Shown here piece after piece: positions 26,596-34,667 of a stretch of 64,000 nucleotides of DNA. Source of the stretch: Paraburkholderia haematera (GTDB lineage Bacteria > Pseudomonadota > Gammaproteobacteria > Burkholderiales > Burkholderiaceae); assembly GCF_905220975.1 (NCBI RefSeq), contig NZ_CAJNBK010000019.1, forward strand, positions 62,001-126,000, read 5' to 3'. Both the position numbers and the translations under genes were made by a program. Numbering within the stretch: the first letter of the stretch is position 1; the number at the start of each line of letters is the position of its first letter. The notes under the pieces were generated by a model, which saw only the letters and a list, made by a program, of their open reading frames with translations, did not search any database and was not told the DNA's origin.

Positions 26596-27910
26596 CCATG
26601 TGATAGAGACACGCGAGGCAGATTCGACGCAGGACGACGACCCCAGGGTGGCATTCGTCAGGATGGCCGCGGCGCCAGTTGCCATATATGGATATCCGCT
26701 TGTCGAGGTGGTACGTACGTGCGCAATGCACACGTCTCCCGATTCGACGAGCCCTCTGCGTGCGCCGTTCAATTCGATCCACGCAAGCATGCGCCGCTGG
26801 ACACATCAGGATCGCGACATCGTCACGCCGGCGAACGACTTTCTTTATCTGAACGCGTGGATCGATCTCACCGACGGTCCGGTCGTGCTCGACATTCCCG
26901 CAGTGGACGAGGACCGGTATTACGTCATCGAGTTGCTTGATGCGTTCACCAACAATTTCGTCAATTTGAGTCCGCTTAACGCGGGCTCTTCCGGCAAACG
27001 GTATGTGCTGCATCGCGCGAGCGAGGTGGCACCGGCGAGCCTGAACGCAGAGCCGATCGCTTGCCCGACGCCCCTCGTGTGGATGTTGGGGCGCGTGCTT
27101 GTCAAAGGAGACGATGACTTGCCTGAGGCTCAGCAGGCAGCGTCAGGATTTGCTCTCAGCGGGCGTGACGCAGTGGGATTCGCCTGCGTGCGAGACTGGC
27201 GCGTGAGCACCGAGCCCGCGCTTGATTTTTTCCAGAACCTGTTCAATGCGCTTCAAGAGGTGCCACCACGCGCTGACGAAACCGCTTTGTTCGGCCTCCT
27301 CGCACGCGCCGATCTGTACCCCGGCAAACCGGTCGATGTTGTGACGCTTTCGCCCTTCGTGCGACGCGGTTTGCAACTCGCCTATGGGGACGCTCACCGG
27401 CTGATCGCCGCTCACACCGAAAGCCGTGGGCGGCGCAGTTGGGGCTACAACCTGAAGCTCGGCCGCTATGGCAGCGATTATCTGCTGCGCGCCTGCACGG
27501 CCATGAAGGGACTTGGCGCGCTCAGCGCGACTGAGGCCGTCTACGCCGTAGCTGATTTCGATGGCGCGGGCGAGCACCTGAACGGGCGCCATCGCTACGA
27601 GTTGTATTTCCCGCCGGGTGGCCTGCCGCCGGTGCGCGCGTTGTGGTCGATTTCGCTTTACGGCGCGGATCGTTTCTTCGTCGAGAATCCGCTCGCGCGT
27701 CACGCGATTGGCGATCGAACCGAGGGCCTGCGCTACGAAGCGGACGGTGGCCTGCGCATTCTCATTCAGCACGACGCGCCAGCCGTTGAAGCGAACTGGC
27801 TTCCCGCTCCCTCGGCGCGGTTCTATCTGATCCTTCGGCTCTATCAGCCCGGTGCAGCGTTCCTTGAAAACCGCTACGAGATTCCGGCTGTCCGCAATCT
27901 GAACTGCTAA
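26588..27910 (+). CDS. DUF1254/DUF1214 protein, paralogue A
   Basis: Protein of 440 residues with an N-terminal DUF1254 domain (about 20-150, IYGYPLVEVVRTC, IVTPANDFLYLNAWIDL) and a C-terminal DUF1214 domain (about 330-435, ALWSISLYGADRFFVENP, HAIGDRT, ADGGLRILIQ, NWLPAP). Function of the family is unknown. No signal peptide is visible, whereas many DUF1254 proteins are exported. The start ATG 26588 overlaps the MFS stop by 8 bases. It is a diverged tandem paralogue of the next gene, sharing PANDFLYLNAW / PNNDTLYSSTW and VENPLxRxxIGDRTxGL. A role in metabolism of the MFS substrate is a guess. Confidence 0.88.
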   Translation: MNNHVIETREADSTQDDDPRVAFVRMAAAPVAIYGYPLVEVVRTCAMHTSPDSTSPLRAPFNSIHASMRRWTHQDRDIVTPANDFLYLNAWIDLTDGPVVLDIPAVDEDRYYVIELLDAFTNNFVNLSPLNAGSSGKRYVLHRASEVAPASLNAEPIACPTPLVWMLGRVLVKGDDDLPEAQQAASGFALSGRDAVGFACVRDWRVSTEPALDFFQNLFNALQEVPPRADETALFGLLARADLYPGKPVDVVTLSPFVRRGLQLAYGDAHRLIAAHTESRGRRSWGYNLKLGRYGSDYLLRACTAMKGLGALSATEAVYAVADFDGAGEHLNGRHRYELYFPPGGLPPVRALWSISLYGADRFFVENPLARHAIGDRTEGLRYEADGGLRILIQHDAPAVEANWLPAPSARFYLILRLYQPGAAFLENRYEIPAVRNLNC

Positions 27911-27923
27911 CTGGAACCAACCT

Positions 27924-29273
27924 ATGTCTACGTTCGATACCGACGCTCAAGCCACGCTCGCGGAAAACCAGGACCTCGCCGCCGCCGCGCGTGCAGCCGT
28001 GCTCTTCACCCTGCCGCTTTACGAAATGTCGCGCATGCGATCCGCTACCTCGGCGCGGCGCGATAGCGCGGGTCACTTTGCCGGCGGCTCGCCGGAATCA
28101 ACCTGCCGATGGGCCAATCAATGGGTTCACACGCGAGAACCGCTAGGTCCCCGGAATCGGGAAGTGGTCACGCCGAATAACGACACCCTTTACTCGAGCA
28201 CGTGGCTCGATCTTGCTCATGGCCCGTTGCTGCTGGATGTGCCATCCATGCCGGGGCGCTATTTCGTGCTGGGCTTGCTGGATTTCTATACCAACCCGTT
28301 TGCCTATATTGGCACCCGGACCACCGGAAACGACGGTGAGGTATTTCTGCTGCACGGTCCCGACTGGGACGGTACGGTGCCGGACGGCGTACAGACGATT
28401 GTCTGCCCGACGGACAGTACGTGGTTGATCGGACGCATTCTGGTGGATGGCGCAGACGATGTCGCGCAAGTGGTTGCACTACAGGATCGTCTGAAGTTGA
28501 GGCCACTGCCGGGTTCCGGCGCGAGGGTGCCCAGCCTGATCGATGCGGGTATGCAACCGGGTGACAGGCCAGGGGACACCACGCTATTCGTGCGTGTGGT
28601 CAATCGTGCGCTGGCGGAATGCCCTCTGCCTGCTGAAGCTGCGGACGATCTCGCGTACATCGCCATCTGTGGCATCGGCCCGGGTCTGGATGCGGACGCG
28701 TTGAGTCATCAGCAACATGGCGCGATCGAAAGGGCGCTGACAGAAGCGCTTGATGAATTGAGCGGGGCGTTGCCGTCCGCGCTGGGGGGCGGGTGGGCGC
28801 TGCCTGTCGCTGTGAGCGATTCGTTCGGTACCCGGTATCGCGAACGGGCGCAGGTTGCGCTCAACTATATTGGCGCGCTTGGGATCGAAGAAGCCATGTA
28901 CGTCATCGCTGATCGCGATGCCGCGGACGCACCGCTCGACGGACGCATGCAATACCTGCTTCATTTCCTGCCGGAGGGGCTGCCGCAAACGGACGCGTTC
29001 TGGTCAATTACGATGTACGACAAGACGACGCGAATGCTCGTCGAAAATCCGCTTCAGCGCTATTCGATTGGTGACCGTACGCAGGGACTGAGCTATGACA
29101 GCGACGGGGGTTTGCGCATCGCCATTTCTGCAGAGGAGCCTGTGGACCCCGCGCTGCGCAGCAACTGGCTACCGGCGCCGTCTGCAGGGTTCTATCTGGC
29201 GTTGCGTCTCTACGTGCCGCGAGCCCCCCATCTTTCGCTCACGTTCGCCTATCCGCCTGTTGAGCGACAGTAA
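27924..29273 (+). CDS. DUF1254/DUF1214 protein, paralogue B
   Basis: Protein of 449 residues, 13 bp after paralogue A. DUF1254 covers about 25-160 (VTPNNDTLYSSTWLDLAHGP, YFVLGLLDFYTNPFAYIG), and DUF1214 covers about 340-445 (AFWSITMYDKTTRMLVENP, YSIGDRTQGLSY, SNWLPAPSAGFYLALRLY). No signal peptide. Compared with A it keeps the more typical family motif DFYTNPF. The pair, co-operonic with a transporter and under a LysR gene, may form a heteromeric complex or act on related compounds; neither is shown by sequence. Confidence 0.88.
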   Translation: MSTFDTDAQATLAENQDLAAAARAAVLFTLPLYEMSRMRSATSARRDSAGHFAGGSPESTCRWANQWVHTREPLGPRNREVVTPNNDTLYSSTWLDLAHGPLLLDVPSMPGRYFVLGLLDFYTNPFAYIGTRTTGNDGEVFLLHGPDWDGTVPDGVQTIVCPTDSTWLIGRILVDGADDVAQVVALQDRLKLRPLPGSGARVPSLIDAGMQPGDRPGDTTLFVRVVNRALAECPLPAEAADDLAYIAICGIGPGLDADALSHQQHGAIERALTEALDELSGALPSALGGGWALPVAVSDSFGTRYRERAQVALNYIGALGIEEAMYVIADRDAADAPLDGRMQYLLHFLPEGLPQTDAFWSITMYDKTTRMLVENPLQRYSIGDRTQGLSYDSDGGLRIAISAEEPVDPALRSNWLPAPSAGFYLALRLYVPRAPHLSLTFAYPPVERQ

Positions 29274-29373
29274 AGCGGCCGTAAAGGAAGTCTTCGCCGA
29301 GGTCTCTTCAGTTATTGCGACTCTTCGCGCTCAGGTTTTCGCGCGCGAAGAAACCGGAAGATATGACGGACGA

Positions 29374-29401
29374 GCAGGCGGGGAGTTATTCCACCGCCTG
29401 C
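29374..29401 (+). terminator. Possible intrinsic stem-loop between convergent operons
   Basis: Perfect 8-bp arms GCAGGCGG (29374-29381) and CCGCCTGC (29394-29401) with a 12-nt loop lie between the convergent DUF1254 and yceI-type genes. No T-run follows on either strand, so any termination would be weak. Confidence 0.35.
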
Positions 29402-29424
29402 CGCAAGCTACAGGGGAGTAGCTC

Positions 29425-30003
29425 TTACTGCTTGATGCCTTCAGCCTGGATATTCAGCGTGGTCAGCATCTTGAAGCCGTAGGTCTTGCCGAAGTCGACG
29501 CCGAAATCGTCGCGATTGAACGTCGCGGTCGCTTCAGTGCCGCACACTTCGCGCTTGAGCATCGGGTTCATGATGCACTTGAACGATTCGATCTTCAGGT
29601 TGACCGGCTTGGTCACGCCATGCAGGGTCAGCGCGCCGATCACTTCCACCGGCTTGTCGCCGTCGAAGCGGATCTGCGTGCCCTTGTAGGTCGCGCTCGG
29701 GTACTTGGCTGCATCGAAGAACTTGTCCGTGACCAGTTCCGAGTCGAGCTTGTCGTTACCGATATCCGCCGAGCGCATATCGATCGTCACGTCCACCGTG
29801 CCGGTCTTCGCCGCGCGATCCAGCACCACGGTGCCGCTGCTCTTCGTGAACTTGCCGCGCCAGATCGACAGTCCGCCGAAGTGGTCGGTTTCGAAGCTCG
29901 GGTAGGTGTGCATCGGATCAAGCTGATACGTATCGGCGGCCATTGCGTTGAACGACATGGCAGCGGTCAGTGCGCCTGCGGCGAGCAGAAGTTGTTTCTT
30001 CAA
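29425..30003 (-). CDS. YceI-family periplasmic lipid/isoprenoid-binding protein 1
   Basis: Exported lipocalin-like protein of 192 residues. It uses a TTG start at 30003 with a strong AGGAG six bases upstream. A Sec signal (LLLAAGALTAAMSFNAMA) is followed by DTYQLDPMHTYPSFETDHFG, a typical YceI opening. FKCIMNPMLKREVCGTEA contains two Cys residues that may form a disulfide. YceI proteins bind polyisoprenoid lipids in the periplasm. It follows a second YceI gene and cytochrome b561 on the same strand, the yceJ-yceI arrangement known in E. coli. Confidence 0.93.
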   Translation of the reverse strand: MKKQLLLAAGALTAAMSFNAMAADTYQLDPMHTYPSFETDHFGGLSIWRGKFTKSSGTVVLDRAAKTGTVDVTIDMRSADIGNDKLDSELVTDKFFDAAKYPSATYKGTQIRFDGDKPVEVIGALTLHGVTKPVNLKIESFKCIMNPMLKREVCGTEATATFNRDDFGVDFGKTYGFKMLTTLNIQAEGIKQ

Positions 30004-30070
30004 GTGATTCTCCTGGTTTCAAAAGTGCCGCGACGCTTCGGAAAGTGCTGCGCCGCTTTAGTGTGTCTCG

Positions 30071-30634
30071 TCACTTCTTCGAAGCGACGATATGAAATTT
30101 GATGACGACTTCGTCGGCGACAACCGAGGTGTCTTTCCATTCGCCCGTACCGACATCGAACTGCGAACGTTTGATCGGCAATGTGCCGTCGAAGGTTTGT
30201 GTGCTGCCCTGGCTGGCAATGGTGACCGGCACCACGACGGTCTGCGATTTGCCCTTGATGGTGAGCTTGCCGGTGATCTTGTACTGATTCCCGCCGGCCG
30301 GCGCGATCGCGCTCGAAATGAACGTGGCGGCCGGATAGGTCGCGCTGTCGAACCACTCCTTGCCTTGGGCCTGCTTGTTGTAGTCGTCGGCGCCGAGGTC
30401 GTAGCTGCCGGTGTCGATCGACACGTTGGCGCTGCCGGCGGTCGGCTTGGCCGGATCGAAATTCAGTTGCGCCGAGAACTTTTTGAATTTGCCGTCCACC
30501 GGCACGTTCATCTGTTTCGTCGTAGCGACAACGGTGCTTTTGCTCGTGTCGACATCGGCGTGCGCAAGGGCTGCGCCGAAGAATGAGAATGCGGCGATGC
30601 CGGCCAGAGTGGCGTGATAAAAGTTTGATTTCAT
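30071..30634 (-). CDS. YceI-family periplasmic protein 2
   Basis: Exported YceI-type beta-barrel of 187 residues. The start at 30634 (MKSNFYHATLAG) has AGGA about 11 bases upstream; a start four codons earlier is also possible. A Sec signal ends near AALAHA. VTIASQGSTQTFDGTLPIKRSQFDVG and DTSVVADEVVIKFHI form the late barrel strands. It is diverged from the other YceI protein and lacks its Cys pair. It lies between cytochrome b561 and YceI 1 in one leftward operon, suggesting a shared lipid or quinone-related role. Confidence 0.92.
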   Translation of the reverse strand: MKSNFYHATLAGIAAFSFFGAALAHADVDTSKSTVVATTKQMNVPVDGKFKKFSAQLNFDPAKPTAGSANVSIDTGSYDLGADDYNKQAQGKEWFDSATYPAATFISSAIAPAGGNQYKITGKLTIKGKSQTVVVPVTIASQGSTQTFDGTLPIKRSQFDVGTGEWKDTSVVADEVVIKFHIVASKK

Positions 30635-30741
30635 AGTGGTACGCATCCTATCGAACCGGCGCGCGCGAATTGCACACCGCTGGGAATTAAATTGCCAACA
30701 GGCCTTCGCTAATGACCTGCTACGCGTGTGTTGTTCGTGTG

Positions 30742-31296
30742 CTATCTGAGGAACGGAATCATCCGCGCGAGTAATCCGTCGCGGTCGACAAATTGATGCT
30801 TGAGCGCCGCGAGGACATGCATCACAACGAGTGCCAGCAGCGTGTAATTGAGCAGTATGTGGACCGTGCGCAGGATCGCCTTGAGCGCCTGATCCGGGCC
30901 GATGAAGGTGGGCAGCGGCACAATGCCGAGGTACACCACCTGAATGCCCGCGGCCGAGCTATAGAAGTAGCCGGACAGCGGAATCGCCAGCATCAGCACG
31001 TAGAGCACGCCGTGCACGAGATGGGCGGCAGCCTTCTGCCACGTGGGCGTTGCGCTATCGAGCGCCGGTGCGCGGTGCGTGGCGCGCCACAGCACGCGGG
31101 CCACGGCCAGCATGAAGACGGTTACGCCGATCCATTTGTGCCACGAGAAGTACTTCAGCTTGGTGGGCGTGAAGCCGGGAATGTCGGTCATGATCCAGCC
31201 GATATAGAACCCGCAAATGATCAGCAATGCGATGAGCCAATGCAGGGCGACGGCAGGGCCGCTGTAATGCTCGACATCTGTGGGACGGGGTTTCAT
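30742..31296 (-). CDS. Cytochrome b561 family protein
   Basis: Inner-membrane diheme cytochrome of 184 residues with four TM helices. The start at 31296 (MKPRPTDVEHYSGPAVALHW) fits the family; the longer upstream frame is non-coding. Candidate heme-ligand His residues lie in ALHWLIALL (His19), FSWHKWIGV, HLVHGVLYVL and ILRTVHILLNYTLL. It probably passes electrons between the quinol pool and a periplasmic partner. It is the first gene of an operon with two YceI genes and is divergent from the ArsB-like permease. Confidence 0.92.
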   Translation of the reverse strand: MKPRPTDVEHYSGPAVALHWLIALLIICGFYIGWIMTDIPGFTPTKLKYFSWHKWIGVTVFMLAVARVLWRATHRAPALDSATPTWQKAAAHLVHGVLYVLMLAIPLSGYFYSSAAGIQVVYLGIVPLPTFIGPDQALKAILRTVHILLNYTLLALVVMHVLAALKHQFVDRDGLLARMIPFLR

Positions 31297-31578
31297 GGAT
31301 TCATGCTCGCAATTCGTTGTGCTTGCCGCGTACGGTATGTCACGTGTGAATGCGGATGGTAGGGATGTCAATGAAGCCTGACTAGACGGCGAGAAGAGAA
31401 CAGATTGTTCTAGCCATGACGCTAATGGGGATGAAATGAACGCGTACGGCGGGCTGAATGTTGCGTGGCACGCAACTTGCGGCCCAATTCCGGTTGGATT
31501 AGGAGCATGGGTTATGCTGCGGTCTACGACCGCGCTCGCGCGCAATCAAACTCCAGATCAGGATCCAGGACCCACTTC

Positions 31579-32829
31579 GTGCATTCGATTTTTCTATCCT
31601 GGGGTATCGCCATAGCCGCCACGGCCGGCGTCATGACCCGTCCGTTCAAATGGCCCGAGGCCGTGTGGGCCGTTGCCGGCGCGTTATTACTCGTGTCGCT
31701 GGGTCTGCTTCCCGTCGATCTGGCCATCGAGGCAGTCGGCAAAGGCACGGACGTTTACCTCTTCCTGTTCGGCATGATGTTGCTATCGGAAGTCGGGCGC
31801 CGCGAAGGCCTGTTCGACTGGGTCGCCGTTTTCGCGGTCAATCACGCCAAAGGCTCGCCGAGAAGGCTCTTTCTGCTCGTCTATCTGGTCGGCGTGGTCA
31901 TCACCGCGTTCCTTTCCAATGACGCCACCGCGGTCGTCCTCACGCCGGCAGTATTTGCCGCCGCCAAAAAAGCGAAGACGCATCCGTTGCCCTTCCTCTT
32001 TGTTTGCGCGTTCATCGCGAATGCCGCGAGCTTCGTGCTGCCGATCTCGAACCCGGCCAACATCGTGCTGTACGGCAACCACACGCCCGCGCTCGGTGCC
32101 TGGCTGATGCGCTTCACGCTGCCTTCGCTGCTGTCGATCGTTGCGACCTATGTGCTGTTGCGCTGGACTCAGCGTGAAGCACTTGCAGGCACCTGCGAGG
32201 CCGATCTCGAGCCGCTGGAGTTGTCGTCGAGCGGGCGGGTTGCACTTGCGGGTATCGCGGTGACCGCCGTTGTGCTACTGGCGGTTTCCGCCTTCGATGT
32301 CCCGCTCGGTCTGCCCACTGCGATACTCGGCGCACTCACCGCCGTGGTCGTGCTGATCCAGGAGCGCAAATCGCCGCTGCCGATGATCCAGGAGATATCG
32401 TGGAGCGTGCTGCCGCTGGTCGCCGCCTTGTTCGTGCTGGTCGAAATGCTCGATCACACCGGCGTCATCGGGACCTTCGTCAAACTGCTGCAGGACGCGA
32501 CGCAACGCAGTGAACTCGCCACGGCCGGTTGGGCGGGCAGCGCGATCGCGATCGGGAGCAATCTGATGAACAACCTGCCGGCAGGGCTGGTCGCCAGTTC
32601 GACCGTGACGCAGGCGCATAGTCCGGAGCGCGTGATCGATGCGTTCCTGATCGGTGTCGATCTGGGGCCGAACCTGTCGATCACCGGTTCGCTCGCGACG
32701 ATCCTCTGGCTCAACGCAATTCGCCGCGAGGGCGAGGACGTGAGCTTTATGACGTTTCTGAAAGTCGGGGCCGTGGTGATGCTGCCGGCCCTCGCGCTGG
32801 CGCTCGCCGCGCGGATTCTGATTGCCTGA
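31579..32829 (+). CDS. ArsB/NhaD-type anion or sodium:proton permease
   Basis: Inner-membrane permease of 416 residues from GTG 31579, which has AGGA eight bases upstream. Longer in-frame starts at 31507 and 31465 are less well supported. About 10-12 TM helices are present. FLSNDATAVVLTPAV and PISNPANIVLYGN are the two conserved half-motifs of the ion-transporter superfamily, with a mirrored GSNLMNNLPAGLVASS late in the protein. Burkholderiales homologues are often named arsenic transporter, but no arsR or arsC lies nearby, so arsenite export is unproven. Confidence 0.88.
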   Translation: MHSIFLSWGIAIAATAGVMTRPFKWPEAVWAVAGALLLVSLGLLPVDLAIEAVGKGTDVYLFLFGMMLLSEVGRREGLFDWVAVFAVNHAKGSPRRLFLLVYLVGVVITAFLSNDATAVVLTPAVFAAAKKAKTHPLPFLFVCAFIANAASFVLPISNPANIVLYGNHTPALGAWLMRFTLPSLLSIVATYVLLRWTQREALAGTCEADLEPLELSSSGRVALAGIAVTAVVLLAVSAFDVPLGLPTAILGALTAVVVLIQERKSPLPMIQEISWSVLPLVAALFVLVEMLDHTGVIGTFVKLLQDATQRSELATAGWAGSAIAIGSNLMNNLPAGLVASSTVTQAHSPERVIDAFLIGVDLGPNLSITGSLATILWLNAIRREGEDVSFMTFLKVGAVVMLPALALALAARILIA

Positions 32830-32844
32830 TCCTCACCGCCCGCG

Positions 32845-33090
32845 TTATGCCCGGGTGCCCGTCGCCCGCATGGGCCGCTCGGCCATCAGTTTTTGCGCGG
32901 ACTGCTCGAGTTTGCGCAGCGCGGCTTCAAGCCGTGCGAGGCGTGCGCGCTGTGTCGGCATCAGCAATGTTTTAGGCAGCATGCCCAGCCGATTGCGCCA
33001 ATACGACAACGGAATGCGATCGTTGGCGGAAATCAGCCTGAATACGTGTTCGAGATGGGCAATCTCTTTGTCTATGTCCTGGTAGCTCAT
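32845..33090 (-). CDS. Small conserved-looking cytoplasmic protein, function unknown
   Basis: An 81-residue protein, charged and helical, with no signal or TM segment. AAGGG lies eight bases before the ATG. QRARLARLEAALRKLEQSAQKL could form an amphipathic or coiled-coil helix. It is convergent with the permease gene, 15 bp apart. A TGTCCAA-N3-TTGGACA inverted repeat sits 50 bp upstream and may control it. I do not recognise the family. Confidence 0.65.
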   Translation of the reverse strand: MSYQDIDKEIAHLEHVFRLISANDRIPLSYWRNRLGMLPKTLLMPTQRARLARLEAALRKLEQSAQKLMAERPMRATGTRA

Positions 33091-33570
33091 CTAACAGCCC
33101 TTAAGGAGAGGTGAGTAGGCCACGTCAATCGGACGGATATGTCCAACTATTGGACACGCCTGACGTTGGTACAGATTTCAGCAAGAGCCGTGCCGCGCGC
33201 CGCTATGTTGGGTGGGTATCGAGCCGTCAACCGCCCGGTATTTGTCTGATAGATCGACACCTTCCAGGCAGGAAGGACTTTGGCGCAGACAAACCCTCTT
33301 CCTGTTTTAATCCGCCAATACAGGGCGGAACGTGGCGCAACATGGCGAAGCGCCAAAGAAAGCGAGCAGATTTTGCATCTCTGCCTGTAAGAATCGTGGC
33401 GTAGAACACAAGCTACCGATCGGTCGCCATGCCGTGCCCGACCGCCTGTTTTGGCCCGCTTCAGCCTGGCCCGATTCAGCCGCGTTTCAGATCCGCTGCC
33501 GCCGGCGGTTAGCCGCACGTAGCCTGATCCACCGCGTTGGCGTTCACTGTGACGTAGGGCTGTGACGTAG
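33091..33570. other. 480-bp intergenic region
   Basis: It holds a perfect inverted repeat (33140-33156, listed separately) and two direct copies of TGTGACGTAG at 33548 and 33561 just past the next gene's stop. Several overlapping short frames exist on both strands but none has a ribosome site or recognisable product. The segment 33240-33420 is lower in GC than its surroundings and could be decayed coding sequence. Confidence 0.5.
33140..33156. promoter_or_regulatory. Perfect inverted repeat TGTCCAA-CTA-TTGGACA
   Basis: Seven-base arms separated by three bases, 50-66 bp upstream of the 81-residue gene on the minus strand. The geometry is that of a dimeric repressor operator. No regulator gene is adjacent. 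Confidence 0.5.
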
Positions 33571-33894
33571 TTACCGCGGCACCACCAGCACAGGCTGCGC
33601 GTAAGTGACGACAGGCGCGGGCAGCACGACCGTCGAGTACGAGTTGACGGGTTTCGCGGGCAGCGGCACGGGCGTGCCGGGCGCGACAGGAATAACAACG
33701 GGAACGGGCGCGGGAACGGGCGGGGGCGCCACCACATAGACCGGGTTGGCCGGCGCGTAGTAATACACAGGGCGGGGCGGCGGCGCGTAGACCACGGCGG
33801 CGGGCATGTAGACGACCACCCGGGCGAACGCCGTCGACGAACAGGCGAGACCGAGGGCGGTGAAGGTAGAGGCGCAGACGAGACGAATACTCAC
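33571..33894 (-). CDS. Small secreted Pro/Val/Tyr-rich protein
   Basis: A 107-residue exported protein from a GTG start with AGGAG six bases upstream. A Sec signal (LVCASTFTALGLACSSTAFA) is followed by a low-complexity mature part dominated by Val, Pro, Ala and Tyr (YAPPPRPVYYYAP, VVAPPPVPAPVPVV). No catalytic motif. The proline-rich pattern suggests a periplasmic or wall-spanning spacer. A lipobox cannot be excluded because Cys occurs inside the signal region (LACSS). Confidence 0.7.
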   Translation of the reverse strand: MSIRLVCASTFTALGLACSSTAFARVVVYMPAAVVYAPPPRPVYYYAPANPVYVVAPPPVPAPVPVVIPVAPGTPVPLPAKPVNSYSTVVLPAPVVTYAQPVLVVPR

Positions 33895-34322
33895 TTGATA
33901 CTCCTGAGACGTTTTGAACGGCGCGGCGCGTCTTCCGGTGAAGAAGCAAGGTGGCTGGTTCGGATTGCTTGAGAACCTTGCCGAACCGTCGAGGCGCTTG
34001 ATGCGCTTGATGCGCTTGAGGCGTTGGTGGCGCCGGCAAACGAAAGATACGCAAACCGCATTCGAAACGGCAGCGCGAACTTATTTCATTTGATGTCGCA
34101 TGAATGCGAGCCGGGAGACCGGCGTGCGGGTGTATGAAGCGCATGCTGTGTTGCCGCAACAGCGCGCGCGCCTGCCAGGCGGACACCACGAAAAAAATGA
34201 CACATGGCGACATGATTCCGACATTGCCTTCCGGCGGTTTTTCCTCAAGAATTCGGCCTGTCATCGAACGGATCGCGGCGGTTTGCAGGCGACGCACGAT
34301 GGCTTAATCCAAGGAGTCAGTT
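33895..34322. other. 428-bp intergenic region with 9-bp tandem repeats
   Basis: Three near-perfect copies of GCGCTTGAT lie at 33994-34020. The rest holds short frames without ribosome sites and no recognisable product. The last 15 bases contain the AAGGAG ribosome site of the next gene. No clear promoter hexamers were found. Confidence 0.5.
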
Positions 34323-34616
34323 ATGAAAAAGTTGATCGCCGTTGTGCTGCTGTGCTGCGCATCCACCGTCACGTTCGCCCAAACGGCCGCACCGCAGGGC
34401 GCCAATCCCCAGCGCATGGAACGCATGGCGCAGCAGTTGCAAACGCGTTTTGCCAGCGCCAACACCACGCACGACGGCAAGCTCACCAAGGAACAGGCGG
34501 CAGCCGGCATGCCGATGGTCGCGAAGCATTTCGACGAAATCGACACGCAGAAGGCGGGCTACATCACGTTGCCGCAGATCGCGGCATTCATGCGGGAACG
34601 CGGGGCAGCGCACTGA
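34323..34616 (+). CDS. Small exported EF-hand-like protein
   Basis: A 97-residue protein with a Sec signal (LIAVVLLCCASTVTFAQ) and two degenerate EF-hand-like units, FASANTTHDGKLTKEQ and FDEIDTQKAGYITLPQ. The first keeps D-G-K-L spacing; the second has Ala where Asp or Asn is usual, so calcium binding is uncertain. AAGGAG precedes the ATG. It lies 51 bp before the second RND operon and may be co-transcribed with it. Confidence 0.8.
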   Translation: MKKLIAVVLLCCASTVTFAQTAAPQGANPQRMERMAQQLQTRFASANTTHDGKLTKEQAAAGMPMVAKHFDEIDTQKAGYITLPQIAAFMRERGAAH

Positions 34617-34667
34617 GCTGCGCGGGCATCGGCGGGATCGTAGGAGTTTTTAACGCCCTAGCGTGCG

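Noticed and set aside
31579..32829. Calling the ArsB-like permease an arsenite efflux pump
   Set aside because: No arsR, arsC or arsA nearby, and the same fold includes NhaD and other anion carriers, so the specific function was not assigned.
33147..33737. 196-codon minus-strand frame between small genes
   Set aside because: Overlaps the better supported Pro/Val-rich secreted protein in another frame; Arg/Cys/Pro-rich without motif.
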